Assembly: GCA_937136055.1 (NCBI GenBank)
Contig: CAKZOD010000075.1
Span: forward strand, 39,517 to 103,516
Origin: an uncultured Oceanospirillaceae bacterium
GTDB taxonomy: Bacteria > Pseudomonadota > Gammaproteobacteria > Pseudomonadales > Balneatricaceae
DNA: 64,000 bases
Direction: 5' to 3'
Position 1 is the stretch's first letter. Every line of letters starts with the position of its first letter. Made by a program: the position numbers and the translations under genes. The notes beneath the pieces are model-generated. The model was given only the letters and a program-made list of their open reading frames with translations. It made no database searches and had not been told where the DNA came from. Of the stretch, positions 15,054 to 24,581 are shown in pieces.

Positions 15054-15707
15054 TCAATCTAAATGACTCGTATAATTTACGTCAGTATAACCTATCTTCT
15101 CTACCATATAGTCACACAGCCTTTGCCTGACTAATGAGTGATCTAAATTACTGACAAAATCGGCCAAATTACTCATCTGCATACCCGCATACCCGCAGGG
15201 GTTTATACGTAAAAACGGTTCCATATCGACATCCAGATTAAGCGCAAAACCATGGAAGGTACAACCACGTCTCACTCTTAAGCCTAGCGATGCGATCTTA
15301 CTTTGGTCGACATAGACACCCGGTGCATCTGCTTTGGCAAAAGCCGTTACAGAGAAACTTTGCAGCACATCAATAATTGCCTGCTCCATCAAAGTCACCA
15401 TATCGCGAACGCCAAGCTTATGACGGCGTAAATCAACCAGAATATACATGACTAATTGGCCAGGGCCGTGATATGTCACTTGGCCACCACGATCTACTTG
15501 TACAACAGGAATATCACCAGTGTTTAGCAAATGCTCAGCTTTACCTGCCTGCCCTTGCGTAAATACTTTTTGATGCTCAAGCAGCCATATTTCGTCACTG
15601 CTTTGCTCGTTGCGTGTATTAGTGTAATTCTGCATTTTTTGCCAAACGGGCTCGTAAGGCTCTGCTTGTTCTAATAAACGTATAGTTAGGGAATTCGCTT
15701 TTGTCAT
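15054..15707 (-). CDS. lipB: Octanoyl-[acyl-carrier-protein] transferase LipB
   Basis: LipB moves octanoate from acyl carrier protein to the target lysine of lipoyl domains, forming a thioester on its own cysteine. The 217-residue protein contains the substrate region [17 protein letters not shown], the catalytic Lys137 in [14 protein letters not shown], and the acyl-accepting Cys171 in [10 protein letters not shown]. Its start codon shares one base with the stop of ybeD (TGATG), indicating translational coupling, and lipA follows directly. The order ybeD-lipB-lipA matches the conserved gammaproteobacterial arrangement. Confidence 0.98.
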   Translation of the reverse strand: MTKANSLTIRLLEQAEPYEPVWQKMQNYTNTRNEQSSDEIWLLEHQKVFTQGQAGKAEHLLNTGDIPVVQVDRGGQVTYHGPGQLVMYILVDLRRHKLGVRDMVTLMEQAIIDVLQSFSVTAFAKADAPGVYVDQSKIASLGLRVRRGCTFHGFALNLDVDMEPFLRINPCGYAGMQMSNLADFVSNLDHSLVRQRLCDYMVEKIGYTDVNYTSHLD

Positions 15708-16036
15708 CAGATTACTGTTATCACTCGACCTGACGCTTTTAGCTCGTCATTGAGTTCAACAAGCTGCTGCTCACTAGCGGCGGTGATAAAAAGCCTAACA
15801 GAGCGGAATTTACCATTCTTAGAATCTTGGTGTGTGACTTTAGATTTATCAAGTTGTGCGTCATATTTACACATTGTATCAATGACATACTCATGAAAAT
15901 CTTCTGTATTGTGACCAATAACTTTAATTGGATAATCAGCGCATGGAAATTCAATTTTAGGAGGTTGCTGATCTGCTACATTGGTTTTTTTAGGGACTTT
16001 TGTCAAGCCAGGCTTAACTGACATTACTTTTTTCAT
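15707..16036 (-). CDS. ybeD: DUF493 family protein YbeD
   Basis: A 109-residue protein of the YbeD/DUF493 family with a small ACT-like alpha-beta fold. The core is [20 protein letters not shown], then helices, then [18 protein letters not shown] and the terminal SGRVITVI. The first 25 residues are a basic extension that is variable in the family. The function is not established; it is linked to lipoate genes by location across gammaproteobacteria. It overlaps lipB by one base. A spacer of about 140 bp separates it from the aminotransferase gene upstream. Confidence 0.92.
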   Translation of the reverse strand: MKKVMSVKPGLTKVPKKTNVADQQPPKIEFPCADYPIKVIGHNTEDFHEYVIDTMCKYDAQLDKSKVTHQDSKNGKFRSVRLFITAASEQQLVELNDELKASGRVITVI

Positions 16037-16174
16037 ATCTGATTTCTATCTTAAACATATATATGCGCTATTATCTTCGATAATGAGCAATAGCGCAAAA
16101 AAGATCGTATTTATGGGCCAAAGTAGGCTGTTTTGATAGATGCACAGCAGATAAATGGGGGTTGTGTAACTATA

Positions 16175-17032
16175 TTAGTCTGTTTCGTTAAGTAACTTGG
16201 CCTGCGCTTGAGCCAATAAAACATATAGCTTTTGCCAGACAGCGCCTTTTTCTCCGCCAGCAATAAACTTGTCGTCTACTTTTAAAACAGGTAACAAACC
16301 TCTTGTCGAGCTAGTTATCCACACCTCATCTGCCGCGATTAGCCGTTGATAACTAATATCCTCATGAAGCACCGCGATCTTTTGCTTTCTAGCAACTTGC
16401 TGAACCAGTTGACTTGTAGTGCCATTCAATATTGCATGAGAACTTGGTGGAGTAATAATTTTGTTACTTTCGACCAAGAATAAATTTGAACTAGCGCCTT
16501 CCAATACTTTGCCATCATTGATTAACAAAGCTTCCTTAGCACCCTGCTGTCTCGCCTGCTCAATAACCAATATATTAGGCAGTAAACTTGTTGATTTGAT
16601 ATCGCATCGCTTCCACCGTAAATCTTCACAGACAATTACGTTGATTCCTGAAACTTCAGCAGCTGCTAGCGCATAATTATTTACAATAGGGTTAATACAG
16701 GCAAAAACTGTAGGCTTTAAAGACTCATTAATACTGTGCCTTCTCTTAGTATCTGCACCTCGAGTAACTTGAAGATATACAGAGCAGTTGGTCATTTTAT
16801 TCTTCGCAACAAGCTCTTGAACAATCTCAGTATAATTATCTTCAACGCTAATATTAAGGGCAGCTAAGCTAATTTTGAGACGTTTTATATGCTGCTCAAG
16901 CTGGAAGCCCTCACCTGCATAAAACGGAATAACTTCGTAAACACTATCTGAAAATAAAAAACCGCGGTCGAATACTGAAATTTTTGCCTGATCTGCCGCA
17001 ATGAACTGGCCGTTAAGATAAACGATATCCAT
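16175..17032 (-). CDS. dat: D-amino-acid transaminase (class IV PLP enzyme)
   Basis: A 285-residue fold-type IV aminotransferase. The order of motifs (YLNGQF, FDRGFLFSDSVYEVIPFY, the PLP Lys146 in RWKRCDIKSTSLLPNIL, EGASSNLFLV, and the phosphate loop WITSSTRGLLPV) matches D-alanine aminotransferases. These interconvert D-amino acids and their 2-oxo acids and can supply D-Glu or D-Ala for the cell wall. Its place beside the DD-carboxypeptidase gene fits that role. Aminodeoxychorismate lyase is the main alternative within the fold. In Pseudomonas-like genomes a similar gene sits between dacA and ybeD, which supports D-amino-acid transaminase. Confidence 0.87.
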   Translation of the reverse strand: MDIVYLNGQFIAADQAKISVFDRGFLFSDSVYEVIPFYAGEGFQLEQHIKRLKISLAALNISVEDNYTEIVQELVAKNKMTNCSVYLQVTRGADTKRRHSINESLKPTVFACINPIVNNYALAAAEVSGINVIVCEDLRWKRCDIKSTSLLPNILVIEQARQQGAKEALLINDGKVLEGASSNLFLVESNKIITPPSSHAILNGTTSQLVQQVARKQKIAVLHEDISYQRLIAADEVWITSSTRGLLPVLKVDDKFIAGGEKGAVWQKLYVLLAQAQAKLLNETD

Positions 17033-17063
17033 TTTAAACTACCGACATAAAGAAAAGGATAGC

Positions 17064-17082
17064 AGCAACCTTGGTGGTTGCT
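17064..17082 (-). terminator. Hairpin between dacA and the transaminase gene
   Basis: AGCAACC (17064-17070) pairs perfectly with GGTTGCT (17076-17082) around a 5-base loop, midway between the genes. A T-rich stretch (CCTTTTCTTT on the minus strand) starts about six bases later. It may partly end the dacA transcript. Confidence 0.35.
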
Positions 17083-17138
17083 GGTTACCGATTGAGAAAA
17101 AATGCCTTGGAATCTATATAACTAATCCCTAATCAGGC

Positions 17139-18305
17139 TTAGCTCCAAAGGCTGATAAAGAACAGCATAATGCTATCCCATACTTTCTTAAAGAAACCAC
17201 CTTCTTCCACCGAATTTAGAGCGACCAATGGCACGGTTTTAACTTCTTTGTCATCTAAGGTAATTCTAACAACACCATAAGTTTGGCCTGCTACAACAGG
17301 CGCCTTAATTTCGTTGTTGATATCCATCGTCGCTTTCAAGCCTTTAGCTTGTCCACGAGGAATAGTAACTGCCAAAGCATCTTGCACACCTAAATGAACA
17401 GCCGATTCTTTGCCACCCCACACTTTAACAACAGAAAGTTTTTGGCTTGCTTCATAAAGCTTATGGGTGCGATAAAATCTAAAACCGTAAGCGAGTAGTT
17501 TTTGTGATTCACGCGCTCTGGCCTCTTCACTAGTTGTTCCTAGTACAACAGTGATAAGGCGCATGCCTTCACGCTTTGCAGAAGCAACTAAACAATAACC
17601 AGCCGCATTGGTGTGCCCTGTTTTTAACCCATCAACCGTTTTGTCACGCCACAATAGCTTATTGCGGTTAGGCTGGCGGATATTGTTGTAAGTGAAAAAT
17701 TTCTCTGAGTAAATACCGTAATGTTGCGGGAATTCTTGGATAATCGCTCTTGCAAGAATGGCTAAATCATAAGGCGAAGAATAGTGATTATCTTGAGGCA
17801 AACCTGTCGCATTGGCAAAGTTTGTATTATCCATACCAAGCAGCTTTGCATGCTGGTTCATTAAGCTGGCAAACGCTGTTTCACTACCGGCTATATGCTC
17901 AGCCATCGCGACTGATGCATCATTACCCGACTGAATAATAATACCTTTTAGCAGCTGACCAAGAGGTACACGTGTTCCCTCTTTGATGAACATTCTAGAG
18001 CCTTGGGTCTTCCAAGCTTTTTTACTAACTGATACTTCATCATCTAAACTGATATTACCTTTGGTTAATTCATATTCGGTAATATAGCTAGTCATCATCT
18101 TAGTTAAACTAGCAGGAGGAAATTGCTGCTGAGCTTTCTTTTCAGCAATAATTGCGCCGGTATCAGCATCCATAATGATGTAGCTAGTTGCTGCAATTTT
18201 AGGTGCTGCAGGAATTAACTGCGTAGCATTTGCAGTAATAACGCTAGAAAAAGCCGCTATTAACAACCCTATTTGTAAAATGCTCTTTTTTGGCAAAAGT
18301 GTCAC
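17139..18305 (-). CDS. dacA: D-alanyl-D-alanine carboxypeptidase (PBP5/6 family)
   Basis: A periplasmic, membrane-attached penicillin-binding protein that removes the terminal D-alanine from peptidoglycan stems. The 388-residue protein has a signal peptide (residues 1-27), the three active-site motifs S66-L-T-K69, S126-G-N128 and K228-T-G, the PBP5_C beta domain (about 285-370), and a C-terminal amphipathic helix (FFKKVWDSIMLFFISLWS) that docks on the inner membrane. The start is a GTG with an AAGGAG binding site. It lies downstream of rlpA in a cell-envelope run that includes mltB, rodA and mrdA. Confidence 0.97.
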   Translation of the reverse strand: MTLLPKKSILQIGLLIAAFSSVITANATQLIPAAPKIAATSYIIMDADTGAIIAEKKAQQQFPPASLTKMMTSYITEYELTKGNISLDDEVSVSKKAWKTQGSRMFIKEGTRVPLGQLLKGIIIQSGNDASVAMAEHIAGSETAFASLMNQHAKLLGMDNTNFANATGLPQDNHYSSPYDLAILARAIIQEFPQHYGIYSEKFFTYNNIRQPNRNKLLWRDKTVDGLKTGHTNAAGYCLVASAKREGMRLITVVLGTTSEEARARESQKLLAYGFRFYRTHKLYEASQKLSVVKVWGGKESAVHLGVQDALAVTIPRGQAKGLKATMDINNEIKAPVVAGQTYGVVRITLDDKEVKTVPLVALNSVEEGGFFKKVWDSIMLFFISLWS

Positions 18306-18349
18306 AATGACTCCTTACTAATGATAAATATCTAAAGTACTTTTAATGC

Positions 18350-18376
18350 AAAAGAGCACTTATAAAGCACTCTTTT
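18350..18376 (-). terminator. A/T-ended hairpin after rlpA
   Basis: On the minus strand, AAAAGAGTGCTT and its partner AGTGCTCTTTT form a roughly 12-bp stem with two G-U pairs and a tiny loop. It lies between the rlpA stop and the dacA start, so it may separate these transcripts. The same hairpin reads with six Ts on the plus strand. Confidence 0.5.
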
Positions 18377-18504
18377 TTGAGATTATTTTTGCTACTTTGC
18401 AAGACTACATTTCATCTGAAAACACTTGCTACAAGCGCCATTACCATTAATGACAGCAAACAGAGTAAATAGTTACTCTTTTACACGAATGATTTCTCAA
18501 ACTG

Positions 18505-19581
18505 CTATTTTGGTAAATCTATTAAATGCGCGCCTGCAAATCCCATGTCCGCAAGCTCCAACTTTATCTCTTCAGTACGGCTGCGGCTTTTCATGGGACC
18601 TATTATTACTTTATACAGATGCTTACTACCTTTATCCAATTCACTAATTAATGCCGGCAAATCAAACTTGTTCACTTGCAACGTAACATCATGTGCTGCT
18701 TTTTCAGTTGAATATACACCCACCTGAATATAGTGAATGCCTAAATATTTATCTGAACGGTACTTTGTTGTGCTTTTAGTTTTCGCACTTGCAACTTTCT
18801 TTGGCTGAGAAACAACTTCTTTATATGTTGTCTTTTCAATTGCAGTAGGAACAATAGGTGCCGCTGCTTTTTTGCTAGCTACTATAGCCGCACTAGTTTT
18901 TTGAAGATTATCGACTACTCTTGGCTTGGAAGATTTAGTCATTAAAAAAGCATCATCCGCTGACTTTTTCTTTAGCTCAGTGCCAGCTAAATTTTGCTTG
19001 CCTTCTCTCCACGTTTTCGGATCAATCGCCACAACTTCAACTTGCGCTGTGCCATTATCTAGCATATCTAATTTAGAGGCTGCTGCGTAAGAAAGATCGA
19101 TAACTCTTCCTTTATGGAAAGGCCCACGATCGTTAACTCTCACAATTACTTTCTTATTATTTGCAAGGTTTCTCACACTCACATAAGTCGGTATTGGTAA
19201 GGACTTGTGTGCCGCGGTCATACCATACATGTCGTACTTTTCACCATTAGCCGTTAAATAACCATGGAATTTTTTTCCGTACCAAGAAGCTCCACCCGTC
19301 TCTTTAAATCCTTTAGAGTCACGCATAACAGAATAGGTTTTACCAAGCACTTCATAACTGCTGCGGTTACCGCCTCGGCTTAAAGGCTCTACTTTTGGAA
19401 TAGCATCACGCACGTGAGATACGTCAACGACAGCATCAGGCCCGTAGTCCTTAGTGACTTTATAACGACCTTCGTTTGTTTTCGGCTTAGCCGTTTGTGT
19501 TGTTTTATTCGCACAACCTGTAACAATTAAAACAAGTGCTAATAAACCTAATAGATTACGTATTCCAGTCGTCTTATTCAT
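18505..19581 (-). CDS. rlpA: Septal ring lytic transglycosylase RlpA
   Basis: An outer-membrane lipoprotein that, in Pseudomonas, cleaves naked glycan strands at the septum. The 358-residue protein has a lipobox (LIVTGC, lipidated Cys23), a double-psi beta-barrel domain (about residues 95-185) with GGASWYGKKFHG, LTANGEKYDMYGMTAAH and VNDRGPFHKGRVIDLS holding the expected catalytic acid and His region, a long Lys/Ala-rich linker, and a C-terminal SPOR domain (about 282-356: YIQVGVYSTEKAA to VIIGPMKSRSRTEE) that binds denuded peptidoglycan. An AAAGGA binding site supports the ATG. It follows mltB directly. Confidence 0.96.
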   Translation of the reverse strand: MNKTTGIRNLLGLLALVLIVTGCANKTTQTAKPKTNEGRYKVTKDYGPDAVVDVSHVRDAIPKVEPLSRGGNRSSYEVLGKTYSVMRDSKGFKETGGASWYGKKFHGYLTANGEKYDMYGMTAAHKSLPIPTYVSVRNLANNKKVIVRVNDRGPFHKGRVIDLSYAAASKLDMLDNGTAQVEVVAIDPKTWREGKQNLAGTELKKKSADDAFLMTKSSKPRVVDNLQKTSAAIVASKKAAAPIVPTAIEKTTYKEVVSQPKKVASAKTKSTTKYRSDKYLGIHYIQVGVYSTEKAAHDVTLQVNKFDLPALISELDKGSKHLYKVIIGPMKSRSRTEEIKLELADMGFAGAHLIDLPK

Positions 19582-19589
19582 ATAATCCT

Positions 19590-20579
19590 TTAACCCAACT
19601 TATTTTCAGCTTTTATTAACTGGCTTAATTGATAAACCGCCATCGCGTAATAACGACTGCGATTATAGCGTGTAATTACATAGAAATTCTGCAATCCGAA
19701 CCAAAAGAGATCTTTTTTACTTTGGCTTAAGCGCATTAACGTCGCCTTATCATTTTGATCGAGATTTGCACCACCTACAATTGAGCGTGCCCGCCAATCT
19801 TTAAGCGTTAATTTTAGATCCAAACCGTTGTTATACCAATCTTTATTAATCTCTTTTGACACTTTTGCTGGTACGATTACCGGTGCATTTTGCTGCCAGC
19901 CATGTTCTGCTAAGTAATTGGCGACACTGCCGATTGCATCGGTCTCATTTTTCCAAATATCACGCTTGCCGTCTCCATCAAAATCTATCGCATATTTACG
20001 AAAACTTGAAGGAATAAATTGACCAAATCCCATCGCTCCAGCGTAAGAACCTTTAGGTTTTGTGTAAGAGAGCTTTTCTTCTTTTGCTAACAGCAAAAAC
20101 TCTTTAAGTTCATTTTGAAAGAAGGTTGCACGACGTTTATAGTCAAAAGCAATTGTTGCAAGAGCGTCAATGACTCGATAGCTACCCGTAACTTTTCCGT
20201 AACGTGTCTCGACACCAATGATTGAAACTATCATTTGAGCTGGCACACCAAATTGACGCTCAGCTCTTTCTAGTGCTTTACGATGTTTCTTCCAAAACTT
20301 ATTACCATTTTGGATGCGCTTAATCTCTATAAAACGACTGCGGTACTGATCCCAGCTTAATCTTTTTTCAGCAGGCCTATTAAGCGCTTTTAAGATAGAA
20401 CTTTTACGTGTTGCTGTTTTCAACACCTTATTTAAATATTGCTCTGAAAAACCTTCTTTGACCATCTCTTTAACCCACGCTTTAGCGACGGGGTGATTAC
20501 TGTAATTAGCAGCACTTGCATTTAAGCTAAAGCACAGATTTGTTAAGAGAAGTAGTACGACTGTTATTCTTATTTTCAC
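19590..20579 (-). CDS. mltB: Lytic murein transglycosylase B
   Basis: MltB cleaves glycan strands of peptidoglycan, leaving 1,6-anhydro ends. The 329-residue protein starts at a GTG with AAGGA eight bases before it, and has a signal peptide (to about residue 23) without a clear lipobox cysteine, so it may be soluble or peripherally bound in the periplasm. The catalytic Glu124 lies in VSIIGVETRYGKVTG, followed by GSYAGAMGFGQFIPSSF and the Ca-binding-like loop DFDGDGKRDIW. The order rodA-mltB-rlpA places it with the rod elongation genes. Confidence 0.95.
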   Translation of the reverse strand: MKIRITVVLLLLTNLCFSLNASAANYSNHPVAKAWVKEMVKEGFSEQYLNKVLKTATRKSSILKALNRPAEKRLSWDQYRSRFIEIKRIQNGNKFWKKHRKALERAERQFGVPAQMIVSIIGVETRYGKVTGSYRVIDALATIAFDYKRRATFFQNELKEFLLLAKEEKLSYTKPKGSYAGAMGFGQFIPSSFRKYAIDFDGDGKRDIWKNETDAIGSVANYLAEHGWQQNAPVIVPAKVSKEINKDWYNNGLDLKLTLKDWRARSIVGGANLDQNDKATLMRLSQSKKDLFWFGLQNFYVITRYNRSRYYAMAVYQLSQLIKAENKLG

Positions 20580-20590
20580 TGTATCAATCC

Positions 20591-21727
20591 TTAGATAACA
20601 ATATTTCGATGTGTATATACGGACATTATCACTCCAAAGCCCATCATCAAAGTCACGATAGAAGTACCACCATAACTCATCATGGGTAAAGGCAAGCCAA
20701 CCACAGGTAAGATGCCACTAACCATACCAATATTGACAAAAATAAACACAAAAAATGTCAATATGATACTGCCACAAACTAAGCGACCAAAACTATCACT
20801 GATATTTGATGCCATCCACAGGCCTCGAGCAATAATCAGCACGTACAAGCCAATTAAGGTAGCCACGCCAATCAACCCTTGCTCTTCTGCAAGGACAGCG
20901 ATAATGAAGTCAGTGTGTGACTCAGGTAAAAAATTAAGCTGAGACTGAGTCCCCTCTAACCAGCCTTTACCACTGTAACCGCCCGAACCTATCGCTGTTT
21001 TAGATTGGATGATATTCCAACCGGTACCAAGAGGATCACTCTCTGGATCGAGAAAGGTCATAACTCGTTGCTTTTGGTAGTCCTTCATAAACATCCACAG
21101 CAACGGCAAACAGGCACCTGCAGCCCCCATTGCAAGGAAGATATAACGCCATTTAATACCAGAAAACAACAAAACAAATATACCGGAAGATGCTATCACC
21201 AAAGAAGTGCCCAAATCCGGTTGTTTCATAATTAATAAGGTAGGAATAGCAATGAGTATCAAGGCGATACAGCACTGTTTCAGTGTTGGTGGCAACGGCC
21301 TACCAGCCAGACAAAAAGCGACAGTAAGTGGCAACACCACTTTTATTATTTCTGATGGTTGAATACGAAACCCAGGTAGTGCCAACCAGCGCTGTGCACC
21401 TTTTGCACCTACTCCAAAAAGCAATACACTGATCAATAAAATTACGCCGAAGCCATAAACCCAGGGCGCCCAGCGCTCTAATAGCGAGGGGCTAATTTGA
21501 GCGATAAAGATCATCGCTACGAAGCCAACCCCCATTCGCACTGCCTGGCGCATCACATAACCAGAATCTTCTGCAGAGGCACTGTATAAAACCATCAACC
21601 CGAAGGCGCACAGTAAAATCAAAAGAATCAGCATTGGCGCATCTAGATGCGTATAACTCCAAAGCCCAGGCTTTGATCTCAAATGGGAACTGGAGTTTTG
21701 CATGGAGCGAGAAAAATCTTTACTCAT
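20591..21727 (-). CDS. rodA: Rod shape-determining peptidoglycan polymerase RodA
   Basis: RodA is the SEDS-family glycosyltransferase that polymerises peptidoglycan for side-wall growth with PBP2. The 378-residue protein has about ten membrane segments and the family blocks KGAQRWLALPGFRIQPSEIIK, QPDLGTSL, and the long periplasmic loop with WNIIQSKTAIGSGG and FLPESHTDFIIAVLAEEQG, ending LPLPMMSYGGTSI. Key Asp and Glu residues of the SEDS active region are present. Its ATG overlaps the mrdA stop by four bases (ATGA), so the two partners are translationally coupled. Confidence 0.98.
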   Translation of the reverse strand: MSKDFSRSMQNSSSHLRSKPGLWSYTHLDAPMLILLILLCAFGLMVLYSASAEDSGYVMRQAVRMGVGFVAMIFIAQISPSLLERWAPWVYGFGVILLISVLLFGVGAKGAQRWLALPGFRIQPSEIIKVVLPLTVAFCLAGRPLPPTLKQCCIALILIAIPTLLIMKQPDLGTSLVIASSGIFVLLFSGIKWRYIFLAMGAAGACLPLLWMFMKDYQKQRVMTFLDPESDPLGTGWNIIQSKTAIGSGGYSGKGWLEGTQSQLNFLPESHTDFIIAVLAEEQGLIGVATLIGLYVLIIARGLWMASNISDSFGRLVCGSIILTFFVFIFVNIGMVSGILPVVGLPLPMMSYGGTSIVTLMMGFGVIMSVYTHRNIVI

Positions 21728-23637
21728 AAGAGCTCCTCACCCCACTTTTGTTGTTCAGGATCAACACCTAACAAAAAGGCATCCATCACTTTTTTTGCTA
21801 GAGGTGCTGCTGTACTCGATCCACCGCCACCGTTTTCAACAACTACCGCGACCGCAATTTTAGGATCATCAACCGGTGCAAATGCAATAAAGAGCGCGTG
21901 GTCTTGGTACTTTTTCTTGAGCTTACTTTTATCGTAGCGCTCTCCTTGTTTGATACCAACAACTTGTGCTGTACCTGTTTTCCCGGCAATTAAATAAGGC
22001 GAGTTTTTACCAATTTTACGTGCCGTCCCACGCTTACCGTGTACCACTTCAACCATGCCGTCGATAATCGGGTCCCACAGTGCATCGTTCTTCAATTTAA
22101 CATTTTCAGGAATAGGGTTCCTTCCTTCTAGATCTAAATCCTTAAGTACAACTTTTCCATCAGGATCAACTTCTCGAATGCCCATTAGGAGTTTTGGTTG
22201 CTTCCACACCCCACGATTTGCCAGCAACATAGCAGAGGTCGCCAGCTGTAGCGGAGTCGCCACCAAATACCCCTGACCGATACTTAAATTTAGAGAATCC
22301 CCTGGGTACCAAGCTTGCTTGTGACGGCGCTTTTTCCACGCTTTTGTAGGCAATAGCGCAGGGATTGCTTCGGGTAAATCTAGACTTGTCACTTGCCCTA
22401 AACCAAACATTTCAAGGTAGTGCGACATATTATCGACACCTGTTTTATGTGCGGCATCGTAAAACCAAACATCACAAGATTGAGCAAGAGCAAGATTCAA
22501 ATTCACCTTACCGTGGCCACTCCTCTTCCAGTCTCGATATTTACGTTTATACCTGTCATCGGCAATCGTGTACCAACCAGGATCAAAAACAGTGTGACTC
22601 AAAGGTACGCTATCGCTATCAATTGCGGCTAATGCAGTAATTGGCTTAATCGTAGAACCCGGAGGGTAACCACCCCGAATAGCGCGGTTAAATAAAGGAA
22701 GATCAGGGGATTCTCTTAATGCACTGTAATCTTTATTAGAAATACCCGTTACAAACAAATTTGGATCATAGCCAGGTGTTGAGACCAGCGCCAAAATACC
22801 ACCCGTTTTAGGATCAATCGCGACAACAGAGGCTTTTTCACCAACAAGTAGCTTTTCGGTCACTTGCTGAAGAGGCAAATCAATGGTGAGCTGCAAATCT
22901 TTGCCAGGCACAGGTTCAGTATTCTCTAACACCCTCATGACACGGCCACGTGCATTTGTTTCTACTTTGCGCATGCCCACTTGCCCGTGCAGTTCCTCTT
23001 CATAGTATTTTTCAATACCGAGCTTGCCGATATAGTTAGTGGCAGAGTAATTGCGCTCATCAACACGATTTAGCTCTTTTTCATTGATTCGCCCAACATA
23101 GCCCATCGCGTGAACCAGAGTTTCACCATAGGGATATACACGAATAAGATCAGCTTCGACTCTAACCCCCGGCAAACGGTGGTAGTTCACAGACAATTTA
23201 GCTATTTCTTCTGGGGATAACTGAGAGCGAAGTAAGACTGATTCATAGGGGCGGCGGCGTCTTTTCAAACGTTTATTAAAACGCTCTAAGTCACGATCAG
23301 AAATTTCAATGATCTTAGCGACACTCTCTATAACGCCGTCTAAATCTTTGCCCACTTCTTCTTTAAGAATCGTCACATTATAGCTAGGTTTGTTGTCAGC
23401 TATTAGCACTCCAGATCGATCAAAAATCAAGCCACGAGTCGGCTTCTCAGGTTTTAGCTGAATACGATTTTTATCTGAAATTGCTGTATAGCGATCATTT
23501 TCTACAACTTGTAGAAAATACATCCGCGTGAGCAGAGCGCCCATTGCGATCAACACTAACATAAAAGCAATAAAAGCGCGTAGTTGAAAGGTTCTGCGCT
23601 CTTCTGGGTGATCTTTAAAACGTGCGTATCCGGACAT
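21724..23637 (-). CDS. mrdA: Penicillin-binding protein 2 (peptidoglycan DD-transpeptidase)
   Basis: PBP2 cross-links new peptidoglycan in the elongasome. The 637-residue protein has a short cytoplasmic tail, one membrane segment (about residues 21-42), the pedestal/dimerisation domain (RGLIFDRSGVLIADN, GYVGRINEKEL), and the transpeptidase domain with S328-T-I-K, S387-C-D and K553-T-G. The segment WNPDxFxT of other PBP2s appears here as GYDPNLFVTGIS. It is coupled to rodA and starts 5 bases after rlmH ends. The lengths of all motif spacings are normal. Confidence 0.98.
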   Translation of the reverse strand: MSGYARFKDHPEERRTFQLRAFIAFMLVLIAMGALLTRMYFLQVVENDRYTAISDKNRIQLKPEKPTRGLIFDRSGVLIADNKPSYNVTILKEEVGKDLDGVIESVAKIIEISDRDLERFNKRLKRRRRPYESVLLRSQLSPEEIAKLSVNYHRLPGVRVEADLIRVYPYGETLVHAMGYVGRINEKELNRVDERNYSATNYIGKLGIEKYYEEELHGQVGMRKVETNARGRVMRVLENTEPVPGKDLQLTIDLPLQQVTEKLLVGEKASVVAIDPKTGGILALVSTPGYDPNLFVTGISNKDYSALRESPDLPLFNRAIRGGYPPGSTIKPITALAAIDSDSVPLSHTVFDPGWYTIADDRYKRKYRDWKRSGHGKVNLNLALAQSCDVWFYDAAHKTGVDNMSHYLEMFGLGQVTSLDLPEAIPALLPTKAWKKRRHKQAWYPGDSLNLSIGQGYLVATPLQLATSAMLLANRGVWKQPKLLMGIREVDPDGKVVLKDLDLEGRNPIPENVKLKNDALWDPIIDGMVEVVHGKRGTARKIGKNSPYLIAGKTGTAQVVGIKQGERYDKSKLKKKYQDHALFIAFAPVDDPKIAVAVVVENGGGGSSTAAPLAKKVMDAFLLGVDPEQQKWGEELL

Positions 23638-23642
23638 AATAC

Positions 23643-24110
23643 CTATTTATGATATGGGTGGCCTTGGATCACTGTCCAAGCGCGATAGAGTTGTTCGCTA
23701 AGTAAAATTCTAACCATTGGGTGCGGCAAAGTAAGCGCAGACAAAGACCATTTTTGATCTGCCAGAGCACTGCAGCGTGGATCCAAACCATCAGGCCCAC
23801 CCACCAGCAAACAAACGTTGCGACCATTCATTTGCCAATTTTCCATTTGCTGAGAAAGCTTTTCGGTTGTCCAATGTTTGCCTAACACCTCAAGTGCAAC
23901 CACCCAGTCGCCAGAAGGGATAGCAGCAAGCATTGCATCCCCTTCTTTTTTAATCGCTCGCTTGAGATCAGCGCCTTTTCCTCTGTGCCCAAGGGGTAAC
24001 TCAACCAGCTCTAACTGCATTTCAGCAGGCATGCGCTTACTGTATTCATTAAATCCAGTGGTTACCCAAGCTGGCATTTTACCGCCAACGGCGAGTAGTC
24101 TTATCTTCAT
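23643..24110 (-). CDS. rlmH: 23S rRNA (pseudouridine1915-N3)-methyltransferase RlmH
   Basis: RlmH methylates pseudouridine 1915 in helix 69 of 23S rRNA, using SAM, on assembled 70S ribosomes. The 155-residue SPOUT (knotted) methyltransferase has the start [27 protein letters not shown] in the knot, and the C-terminal [20 protein letters not shown] with GHPYHK. Size and motifs are typical. It lies between rsfS and mrdA as in most gammaproteobacteria. Confidence 0.97.
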   Translation of the reverse strand: MKIRLLAVGGKMPAWVTTGFNEYSKRMPAEMQLELVELPLGHRGKGADLKRAIKKEGDAMLAAIPSGDWVVALEVLGKHWTTEKLSQQMENWQMNGRNVCLLVGGPDGLDPRCSALADQKWSLSALTLPHPMVRILLSEQLYRAWTVIQGHPYHK

Positions 24111-24192
24111 AACTCAGTTCAATTACTACCAAAAGGCACTTTATAAAATCACTACAGCATTGTTGTAGTTGGTTTAACTTAGGAAAAAAGGC

Positions 24193-24549
24193 TTATGCAC
24201 TCTCTTCAATAATCGCTTCTGGCTGCATATCAAAACGCCATAGTTTTTCTAAATCATAAAGCTCACGAGCTTCTGCCGTTAGTACATGGATGACAACATC
24301 TGACAAATCAACAATTACCCAATCGCCACCTTTGTGGCCTTCACTACCTAGCGGTGTAATTGATTCTTTTTTAAGTGTTTCTTCAACTTTGCTTGCGATA
24401 GACATCACATGGCGCTTAGAAGTTCCGCTGCACACTAGCATATAATCAGTCACACTCGACTTACCACAAACATCGATAAGCTCGATATCAATCGCTTTAA
24501 GCTCTTCTAGTGCTTGTGTTGCAAGTGTGATCATTTCTTGGTTTTGCAT
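24193..24549 (-). CDS. rsfS: Ribosomal silencing factor RsfS
   Basis: RsfS binds protein L14 of the 50S subunit and blocks joining of the 30S subunit in starved or stationary cells. The 118-residue protein has the family pattern ALEELKAIDIELIDV, SVTDYMLVCSGTSKRHV, GHKGGDWVIVDLSDVVIHVLT and ARELYDLEKLW. The start ATG has AAGGT about ten bases upstream. It lies between nadD and rlmH. Confidence 0.96.
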   Translation of the reverse strand: MQNQEMITLATQALEELKAIDIELIDVCGKSSVTDYMLVCSGTSKRHVMSIASKVEETLKKESITPLGSEGHKGGDWVIVDLSDVVIHVLTAEARELYDLEKLWRFDMQPEAIIEESA

Positions 24550-24581
24550 GTTTTATTACCTTAAGTTTAAGTTTGCCCTGT